Below are positions 31,801 through 40,447 of a DNA stretch of 64,000 nt, one piece after another. The DNA comes from Anthopleura xanthogrammica (taxonomy: Eukaryota; Cnidaria; Anthozoa; Actiniaria; Actiniidae): the NCBI GenBank assembly GCA_964019055.1, contig OZ025218.1, positions 7,967,454 through 8,031,453 on the forward strand, given 5' to 3'. Both the position numbers and the translations under genes were made by a program. Each line of letters starts with the position of its first letter. The stretch's first letter is position 1. The notes beneath the pieces are model-generated. The model worked only from the letters and a program-made list of their open reading frames with translations. It was not told the origin of the DNA and made no database searches.

Positions 31801-33960
31801 GTCAAAATCGATCAAAACCCTGGGCTATAGTCCATTCTCTTTGTCTGAAAATGGCCAAAAATGACATGTTTTTCATTCTTCATCAATAATTCATAATTTT
31901 TAAATAGGTGTGAAAATGGGTCAAAATCGATCAAAACCATGGGCTATAGTCCATTCTCTTTGACTCAAAATGGCCAAAAATGACGTGTTTTTTATTCTTC
32001 ATCAATAATCCATAATTTTTAAATAGGTATGAAAATGAGTCAAAATCGATCAAAACCATGGGCTATAGTCTGTGCTCTTTGTCTGAAAATGGCCAAAAAT
32101 GACATGTTTTTTATTCTTCATCAATAATTCATAATTTTTAAATAGGTGTGAAAATGGGTCAAAATCGATCAAAACCCTGGGCTATAGTCCATTCTCTTTG
32201 ACTGAAAATGGCCAAAAATGACGTATTTTTTATTCGTCATCAATAATTCATAATTTTTAAATAGGTGTGAAAATGGGTCAAAATCGATCAAAACCATGGG
32301 CTATAGTCCATGCTCTTTGTCTGAAAATGACGTGTTTTTTATTCTTCATCAATAAGTCATAATTTTTAATTAGTTGTGAAAATGGGTCAAAATCGATCAA
32401 AACCATGGGCTATAGTCCATGCTCTTTGTCTGAAAATGACGTGTTTTTTATTCTTCATCAATAAGTCATAATTTTTAATTAGTTGTGAAAATGGGTCAAA
32501 ATCGATCAAAACCATGGGCTATAGTCCATTCTCTTTGACTGAAAATGGCCAAAAATGTCGTGTTTTTTATTCTTTATCAATAATTCATAATTTTTAAATA
32601 GGTGTGAAAATGGGTCAAAATCGATCAAAACCAATGGCTATAGTCCATGCTCTTTGAATGAAAATGGCCAAAAATGACGTGTTTTTTATTCTTTATCAAT
32701 AATTCATAATTTTTAAATAGGTGTGAAAATGGGTCAAAATCGATCAAAACCATGGGCTATAGTCCATGCTCTTTGACTGAAAATGGCCAAAAATGACGTG
32801 TTTTTTATTCTTCATAAATAATTCATAATTTTTAAATAGGTGTGAAAATGGGTCAAAATCGATCAAAACCATGGGCTATAGTCCATGCTCTTTGAATGAA
32901 AATGGCCAAAAATGACGTGTTTTTTATTCTTTATCAATAATTCATAATTTTTAAATAGGTGTGAAAATGGGTCAAAATCGATCAAAACCAATGGCTATAG
33001 TCCATGATCTTTGACTGAAAATGGCCAAAAATGACGTGTTTTTTATTCTTCATCAATAATTCATAATTTTTAAATAGGTGTGAAAATGGGTCAAAATCGA
33101 TCAAAACCATGGGCTATAGTCCATGCTCTTTGACTGAAAATGGCCAAAAATGACGTGTTTTTTATTCTTCATAAATAATTCATAATTTTTAAATAGGTGT
33201 GAAAATGGGTCAAAATCGATCAAAACCATGGGCTATAGTCCATGCTCTTTGACTGAAAATGGCCAAAAATGACGTGTTTTTTATTCTTCATAAATAATTC
33301 ATAATTTTTAAATAGGTGTGAAAATGGGTCAAAATCGATCAAAACCATGGGCTATAGTCCATGCTCTTTGACTGAAAATGGCCAAAAATGACGTGTTTTT
33401 TATTCTTTATAAATAATTCATAATTTTTAAATAGGTGTGAAAATGGGTCAAAATCGATCAAAACCATGGGCTATAGTCCATGCTCTTTGACTGAAAATGG
33501 CCAAAAATGACGTGTTTTTTATTCTTTATAAATAATTCATAATTTTTAAATAGGTGTGAAAATGGGTCAAAATCGATCAAAACCATGGGCTATAGTCCAT
33601 GCTCTTTGACTGAAAATGGCCAAAAATGACGTGTTTTTTATTCTTTATAAATAATTCATAATTTTTAAATAGGTGTGAAAATGGGTCAAAATCGATCAAA
33701 ACCATGGGCTATAGTCCATGCTCTTTGACTGAAAATGTCCAAAAATGACGTGTTTTTTATTCTTTATAAATAATTCATAATTTTTAAATAGGTGTGAAAA
33801 TGGGTCAAAATCGATCAAAACCATGGGCTATAGTCGGGCTATAGTCCATGCTCTTTTTTGACCTAATTTGCATTTTTCATCAATAATTCATAATTTTTAA
33901 ATAGCTGTGAAAATGGGTCAAAATCGATGAAAACCATGGGCTATAGGGTGTTAAAATGGT
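28820..33960 (+). repeat. satellite DNA array, about 118-119 bp monomer, with higher-order repeats
   Basis: From about 29300 to 33950 there are roughly 38 head-to-tail copies of a monomer containing GGGTCAAAATCGATCAAAAC, CATGGGCTATAGTCCATG and TTCATAATTTTTAAATAGG. Successive GGGTC positions (29424, 29542, 29660, 29779, 29898, 30016, 30135, 30254) give a period of 118-119. Diverged copies with the same GGTCAAAAACCACCC core extend left to about 28820. A 3-monomer super-repeat (about 357 bp) is seen at 29.6-30.7 kb. A 4-monomer one (about 476 bp) is seen at 30.9-31.9 kb. The rightmost third (33.1-33.8 kb) is the most uniform. No open frame crosses it. Confidence 0.97.
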
Positions 33961-34300
33961 TGCTTTTCGTTAAGAATTCAATGAAAATTACTTATTTTTA
34001 TGCTTCATAGGTATTTATTATTTTTCAAACAGCGGCCTAAAATCAAAAGGCTTGTAAATAGTTCGAAATGATCTAAAGTCATGTGCTATTTTCCATGCTT
34101 TTTGGTGAAAATGGTCATAAATTACCTTTTTTATATCGTTCTGGCATAACAGAGTAATGCAAATATCTTTTCAAAAAGTGTAAAAATGTTTTCATCTCCC
34201 TTACTGGGTCTATGAGTCAGGTCAGCAGCCCATGACTATGTGTGTCCATCTTCATCTTCGATCTTCTTCTTTCCAATGGCATATTTTCAGATCAATTGAT

Positions 34301-34547
34301 TTTCCATTCAATCTTTCATATCCCAAGGTCAGAGTTATTGCTGTTCTCCTAACCACCACTGTGTGGTAGACTGTTGTGTTTTAGTGCATTTGGATACTGG
34401 GTTAGTGTTACCATAGTAACTAATTAATCTATTTTCCATTCAATCTTTCATATCCCAAGGTCAGTTTATGTGCTGCGTGGTCACCCTAATGCTGTTCTCC
34501 TAACCACCACTGTGTGGTAGACTGTTGTGTGGCAGTGCATTTGGACA
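34301..34547. repeat. tandem duplication of the 3' end of the PAN/EGF gene
   Basis: TTCAATCTTTCATATCCCAA occurs at about 34310 and 34438. GCTGTTCTCCTAACCACCAC occurs at about 34338 and 34491. The left copy reproduces the last roughly 55 coding bases and the 3' flank of the adjacent gene, so it is a broken partial duplicate. Confidence 0.85.
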
Positions 34548-35724
34548 TTCCTGATCGTGGTGGGTTGTAAAACCCAAAACAGTCATCGCCTTCTACTGAG
34601 TCGTTTAAGTACAATTCGTGACAGAAATTATCGTGACAGTCAAAATGGGCCTGACATATATCTATCATGTGCCACACACCTGCTGTTGTGTTAAAGAACT
34701 CCTGCCCTCTGATATTGATGTATGCAAACTTGACGCATAAACCTTCAATGTCGCCGCCATTAATAATGTCGAAGTCACTCAAATATCCAAGAAGAGAATC
34801 AGTGGCAAGATCGTTTGCAGGGCGGTTTGGATAATCACATGTTGACCTGAACATGATTGCCTTGGATCGTAAGTACTTCATCATATCTAACGTTTGACGA
34901 TAGTCTTTCCAGTTATATGGGAAGAGAACATTTCTAGGAAAATCCTGATGAAAGGCCTTCTTTTTGTACACGGTTAAATTTTGAAGTGAAAATGACTCGA
35001 TGAGAGTCCAGGCCTGGTTTGGACTTTCAAAAGCACAATAGACGGGTACAGCAGCCTGGGTATCACTACGGGTGATAATGTAGGTACCATTTGCTGGCAT
35101 GGTACCTGGTGCAGCTCCTAATTTGAACACATCTATACAAGACTCAATTTTCCTCTCACAGACTTTTCCATAGGTGCTATTAGAACACTTGCAGCTGAAC
35201 TTGACTTTTGGTTTCTCACAGTGTTCTACACAGGTTCCTTCGTTCATACAAGGTTTAGTTGTACAGCAACCATTATGACATACACTCGCAGGATGAACCA
35301 TGTGGGATTTCTTAAGTAAAAAGTTGAAAATTGATCTCAGAAATCTTCACGTAATACATCAGCAGCATGCAAGAGCATCAAAACTTACCCCTTTATAGAA
35401 TTTCTGCTGTAGATCATAGTACACGTATCCTGTCTCATTTACAAAGTCTGCTGCCTTGGAAGTCTTGTCCTCATCCAGCAACTCACACCTGACATCTTTC
35501 ATCTGGAACGCTTTACAACGACAGTCATTGACACAGGACGAGAAGCACGTGTGTGGAACATCAGTGGTAATGTTCTTGTAGGAGTATCCTCTGAGATGTT
35601 TTCCTTTGATGACTTGGTTATTCTTTGGGAAAGATCCCGAATAGCAGGTGCCTGGACATTGCAACTCACTGATCACGTGGGAGACGCATGATAACAGCAT
35701 GATGATCACGTGAATGAGCCTCAT
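34486..35724 (-). CDS. secreted PAN/EGF/fibrinogen-like protein, 2 exons, 386 aa
   Basis: Exon 1 is 35724-35389 (112 codons, phase 0). Exon 2 is 35310-34486, ending TAG. Together they give 387 codons. Residues 1-19 are a signal peptide. About 24-105 is a PAN/apple-like domain (CFSSCVNDCRCKAFQM followed by CELL). Residues of about 120-163 form an EGF-like domain (CMNEGTC, FSCKCSNSTYGKVCE). From about 168 begins a fibrinogen-C-like segment (SCIDVFKLG, then NGTYII, then VYCAFE and AWTLIESFS), with several NxT/S glycosylation sites. The C-terminal part departs from the classic fibrinogen domain and is unusually Cys- and His-rich. It is likely a cell-surface or matrix adhesion or lectin-type protein, a common architecture in coral gene sets. 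The exact function is unknown. A 220-bp foldback lies just upstream, and a partial copy of its 3' end lies downstream. Confidence 0.88.
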
Positions 35725-35796
35725 GTTTTCCTGAAACGTCTTAATTGCATATTGGAAAATATTTAGAAGGTATGAACTGAATAAAATAATAGAGCT

Positions 35797-36016
35797 GTTA
35801 CAGTGAGGACTCTCGAACCGTGAACACTTTGAGGTTTTTTCATACTTTTTTTCTCCTTTATCCCTTGTGTGAATCGATTGGAAATATGATTTATTTTGAA
35901 CAATAAGATTATTTGAGTTCAGTGCTTCATTTTCAGAAGGTTTGAAGCAGTAGAAAGTTCATAAAATAAAAAATATGTAAATATCAAGTGTTCATGGTTC
36001 GAGTGTCCTCACTGTA
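35797..36016. mobile_element. foldback MITE, ACAGTGAGGAC ends
   Basis: ACAGTGAGGACTCTCGAACC and GGTTCGAGTGTCCTCACTGT are terminal inverted repeats with further pairing inward. It lies about 70 bp upstream of the PAN/EGF start codon, probably in its promoter. Confidence 0.88.
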
Positions 36017-36229
36017 AGTTGTGACGTATTTCCGTGTCCAACTGCTCAAGAATACCGCTAAAATAAAGCGAAAAACGTACTCAATCATTTAACCTCCACC
36101 TGAAACAATTAGAACTTTGGACAACAAATCCTGTCATGAAGAAAAAGTAAGAGAAATCTTTATAGAACTGATTTTCGTTTTGGATCCGGAAGTCGTTTTT
36201 CCATTCGAAGTCACACTTAAAAGCTCTAC

Positions 36230-36622
36230 AGGGCCGTAGCAAGGCCAAAAATATTGGGGGGCCCATGTCAAAAGTATTGGAGGTTACAGGGGCGTAGCCA
36301 GGATTTTGGCATAGGGGGGACCCAAAACCCCAAACTAAAAAGAAAACGCCAACCTCAAAACAACGGGTAAACAAAAACAACCAAAAAAAGAAAAAAAAAA
36401 CCCAACCTCAAAAAAACGGCTAACCAAAAAAATAAAGAAATAAAGAAAAAAGAAAAAAAAGTCCGGCAAATTTGAGAAGTAGGGACCCGGGCCTCCTGGC
36501 TACGCCCCTGGGTTATATTCTAAAACGCCCTATGTATTAGTAACAGACCTAAGATTTTCACTGTTCAATATACAGTACACCGAAATTATTGGGGGGCCCC
36601 TCCCCCTGCTACGGCCCTGCTC
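36230..36622. mobile_element. hAT-like MITE with a second hAT-like MITE nested inside
   Basis: Outer ends: CAGGGCCGTAGCA at about 36232 and TGCTACGGCCCTG at about 36619, next to GCTCTA on both sides. Inner ends: CAGGGGCGTAGCCAGG at about 36288 and CCTGGCTACGCCCCTG at about 36510, next to GGTTA on both sides. Both end types fit known hAT-type MITE ends. Confidence 0.8.
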
Positions 36623-36659
36623 TATTACAACGAACTGATGTATAGAATATTAGTGAAAC

Positions 36660-37605
36660 AGTAAACGCAGAAGGAAGGATGGAAGGTTCAAGAAAGACTA
36701 GGACCGAAGCAAGCAAGCAACTGAAGCAGGATTCAAAAACGAAGGAAGAAAGGAACCAAGCAAGGTTCAAGAAACGAAGTAAGGAAAGACAAAACAGTAA
36801 ACGCAGAATGAAGGCGATGGAATGTTCGAGGAAGAAAGGACCGAAGCAAGCAAGCAACTGAAGCAGGATTCAAGAACGAAGGAAGAAAGAAAGCAAGCAA
36901 GGTTCAAGAAACGAAGTAAGGAAAGACAAAACAGTAAACGCAGAATGAAGGATGGAATGTTCAAGGAAGAAAGGATCGAAGCAAGCAAGCAACTGAAGCA
37001 GGATTCAAGAACGAAGGAAGAAAGGAAGCAAGCAAGGTTCAAGAAACGAAGTAAGGAAAGACAAAACAGTAAACGCAGAATGAAGGATGGAATGTTCAAG
37101 GAAGAAAGGACCGAAGCAAGCAAGCAACTGAAGCAGGATTCAAGAACGAAGGAAGAAAGGAAGCAAGCAAGGTTCAAGAAACGAAGTAAGGAAAGACAAA
37201 ACAGTAAACGCAGAATGAAGGATGGAATGTTCAAGGAAGAAAGGACCGAAGCAAGCAAGCAACTGAAGCAGGATTCAAGAACGAAGGAAGAAAGGAAGCA
37301 AGCAAGGTTCAAGAAACGAAGTAAGGAAAGACAAAACAGTAAACGCAGAAGGAAGGATGGAAGGTTCAAGGAAGAAAGGACCGAAGCAATCAAGCAACTG
37401 AAGCAGGATTCAAGAACGAAGAAAGAAAGCAAGCAAGCAAAGTTCAACAAACGAAAGAAGGAAGGAAGGACAAAACAGTAAACGCAGAAGGAAGGATGGA
37501 AGGTTCAAGGAAGAAAGGACCGAAGCAAGCAAGCAACTGAAGCAGGATTCAAGAATGAAGGAAGAAAAGAACCAAGCAAGGTTCAAGAAACGAAGGAAGG
37601 AAGGA
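36660..37605 (+). repeat. 135-bp minisatellite, about 7 copies
   Basis: Purine-rich units with ACAAAACAGTAAACGCAGAA at about 36790, 36927, 37062, 37197, 37332 and 37471. Because 135 is a multiple of three, one frame stays open on each strand (a Lys/Arg/Glu-rich frame and a Leu/Ser/Phe-rich frame). This is repeat structure, not evidence of a gene. Confidence 0.93.
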
Positions 37606-37783
37606 AGAAAGTGCGGCTGATTGAGGAAGCAAAAAAATAGTTACGAGAAAGAAGGAAGTCAATTAAAAAATACTAAATAATTACATCAGCTTGAGGAATG
37701 TATTTTCACGAAGTCTTGCTGAATTTCATAATCCAAAACAGGCAGTGACTTTTGAAGCACTCCTTGCATGCACTATATCATAT

Positions 37784-37922
37784 AAGGTACGGTGGTAATA
37801 CGGGGAACAAATTCGCACAACTTCAGTGGTACTGGCATTTTTGCGTTGCAAGCGGCTTTGCAACTTAACAATGTTGCGCGACAAGTTTCACGAATTTGTA
37901 ACCCGTATTACCGCACCATTAG
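37784..37922. mobile_element. MITE, TTGTTGC family (best-defined ends)
   Basis: The left end AAGGTACGGTGGTAATACGG and the right end CCGTATTACCGCACCATTAG are inverted repeats. The inner arms include GTTGCAAGCGGCTTTGCAAC. It is about 139 bp. Confidence 0.75.
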
Positions 37923-38339
37923 GTTCATATACCTCTATCTTCTGTTTTCCTTCTCCTTGGTCTTCTTTTCTTTCCTTTTCCGTAATAAAGTTAGTTCAAA
38001 AAAGATTTTTCGTCAGTTTAGATACGAAGCCCGAGTCAAAGTAGATCCCGTAACGTTAGCTGTAATATGTATATTAAATAACTTCTTTCCTTAAACATCT
38101 TGAGAGGCAGCCTGCATGAAAACAAAGATTTATTAAAAAAAAAATGTTTTTGAATACGCAGGCCTACCAATTATATCATGACTAATTGTTAAAAATTTTT
38201 GATTCACATTGTTTGCACAGTTTGTTTTGAACGCTGAATTGAAGAACAAAGCATTTATAAAATATTAATAACACGGCTATAGATATTTCAATTTAATTTA
38301 ACTTAATTTCAATTTAAGCTCAAACTACTTAAAAACATG

Positions 38340-38443
38340 ATGGATAAAAAGTTAAATTTTACACCGTAAAAAATAAGAGAGATCAGTAAGTAAGTGATCT
38401 CTCTTATTTTTTACGGTGTAAAATTTAACTTTTTATCCATACT
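38340..38443. mobile_element. near-perfect 100-bp palindrome
   Basis: ATGGATAAAAAGTTAAATTT at the left is exactly reversed at the right (AAATTTAACTTTTTATCCAT). The arms are about 47 bp and essentially identical, with a short TAAGTAAG-type centre. It is probably a young insertion. Confidence 0.9.
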
Positions 38444-39065
38444 GTTTCATTAGAAACACCGACGCAGCCCACACTAGCTTACCGCTAGTTATCATCTCTT
38501 TACTTAAAAACATGATTTAAAAACTTATTTATTCCCATTCAACTGAAATTCCATTCTTCCATTGTATTATATAGAAAAAACTGTTTTCCCATTCACTGAT
38601 ATCTCTCGACACCCGATCCGAACAAAAATGACATGTGAATTTTGTACGAAACACACCTGTTTAAACAAAAAATATTTCTTTCTTTCGTTCATAATTTTTT
38701 GTGGTGGCACAGTACACACACTCATAGAAAAAGCGGTAAGCGTACATTTCTTGCACCCGTTACGTTTCAGACAATATTGTCAAGGGCAAGCCGAATAAAA
38801 AAAATACTTTTGAATATATTTCTCAATATTTTCCAAATCTTTTGACTTATATTAGTAAAACGATGTATAATTTAAGTTTCAGCTTGTAAAAAAAATAACG
38901 TCAAAATCTTAACTTGATCACTGGTGAAGTTATGAAATTTTTTCGTAGAGAGTTGCATGGTTTTCGCTTCTTTTTCTTCAAAAAATTGTTGATATGCTTG
39001 TGTTTAATTGTGAATATCTCGAAAACGACCTCGTGACACCTTTTTTCTTTCCAGATTTGAAGTCA
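38444..39065. other. intergenic, nothing recognised
   Basis: AT-rich, with no supported exon or clear repeat. Confidence 0.4.
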
Positions 39066-39570
39066 GCATTAAATTTGAGTTTAAAAAATTGTGGAACTTC
39101 CTTGGGATAATCTTTAAGAGTCTAATAAACACTAGATAAATTTTTTTCTTGATATTCTGATGAAAAGTATTACATTTTTACGAATGTTTAGTCTGTGACG
39201 TCATTTATTCAACACTTAACACCGCTCCATAGATTTCTTTGTAAATAACTTCTTGATTTATTTTATTTCTTTCTATGAAGCCCAAAGGTTGGCTGAAAGA
39301 CTTAACTGACATTTATTATGATAACAATTGATTTTTAAGTCTCTTTTTTTCAGTATTGAGTATGAAACGAGCGAATATTTTGATCACAAGGGAAATGTAT
39401 AGAGCGATGTATGGGTTGAGTAAATGACGTCACTGACTCCTTTAAGAATTCGCAAGAAAATATAACACTTCTCATCGGAATATCAAGAAAAAACTTTAAC
39501 CATTGTTTATTAGACCCTTAAAGATTATTCCAGGAAAGTTTCAGCCGAATTAAATTTTGAGCGATTTTCG
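39066..39570. repeat. large imperfect foldback
   Basis: CTTGATATTCTGATGAAAAG on the left pairs with TTCTCATCGGAATATCAAGA on the right. GATAATCTTTAAGAGTCTAATAAAC pairs with GTTTATTAGACCCTTAAAGATTATC, and TGACGTCATTTA with AAATGACGTCA. The arms are diverged, about 130 bp or more. Confidence 0.65.
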
Positions 39571-39821
39571 TACTAGTCCTCCTTTAATTAAGAGAAGGAA
39601 GTTTGATTGCATTATTTCGATCCGCAGTCGTATTAAAAAATCTGGTTATGGCCATTAAAACAATCATAAAAATTTCAAAACCATTCTTTATTCTGTAGTT
39701 AAATATTTCCCATTTTTTAATTACAACCATTATCAATCCCAGAACTGCAGAGGCATACAACTGGAGTAGACAATTTACATACTTCCCTGACTCTGGTCAA
39801 AAAACCTTCAAATTTAACCGA

Positions 39822-40018
39822 TACCCTGAAACAACCTCTGGTCTGATCTAAGTCAGGGCACGGCTAACTCACAGATCAAACCCTGAAACAACCTCTGGTC
39901 TGATCTAAGTCAGGGCACGGCTAACTCACAGATCAAACCCTGAAACAACCTCTGGGCTGATCTAAGTCAGGGCATGGCTAACTCACAGATCAAACCCTGA
40001 AACAACCTCACAGATTAA
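39822..40018 (+). repeat. tandem array of about 61-bp units (CTGATCTAAGTCAGG family)
   Basis: At least three full units of ACCCTGAAACAACCTCTGG, CTGATCTAAGTCAGGGCA and GGCTAACTCACAGATCAA, plus a truncated fourth. The units are far more alike than the ones at 13067, so this array is recent. Confidence 0.9.
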
Positions 40019-40314
40019 AATTGAAAACTTGAGAAGCCAGAGAAAAACAAGGAATAAAACATGAGAACCCAGCAGTAGTATTGACCTAAAAGCTGACCTA
40101 AGGGGCAAGTGCATGCACTACTGTTATGCCACTCTGATTCTTTGGTCAGCCCAGAGGGTGTTTCAGGGTTAGATAAAATCTGAAGGTTTGAAGATGCTGG
40201 ACTTGCCAATCTTTGCCAAACATATGCACCAAGGTATAATAATATAATAATAATATGGATAAGTGTATTTTACAATTTTATAATTACAGTTTCTTGTTAA
40301 AGTAACTGTGTACA

Positions 40315-40432
40315 TTACAGTTAAACCTCTACACAATGGCCAGCTTCAGGATAAGATTGTGGCAATTGTAGAGAGGTGGCCTTTGTGGGGAGGTATGTGG
40401 CCATTAGTGGAGGTTCAAGTGGATATTAAAAG
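40315..40432. mobile_element. short relative of the TTGCAGTCGAACCTC element
   Basis: TTACAGTTAAACCTCTACAC at the left, GGCCATTAGTGGAGGTTCAA at the right. GTAGAGAGGTGGCC words match the 20436-20748 element. It ends just past the FICD stop. Confidence 0.6.
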
Positions 40433-40447
40433 TATTTAAAATTTTTG

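Noticed and set aside
28820..33960. CRISPR-like array
   Set aside because: Repeats are contiguous with no unique spacers, in eukaryotic DNA. It is satellite DNA.
36767..37481. Long Lys/Arg-rich (+) and Leu/Ser/Phe-rich (-) frames
   Set aside because: They follow from a 135-bp repeat whose length is a multiple of three. There are no domain features and the two strands are equally open.
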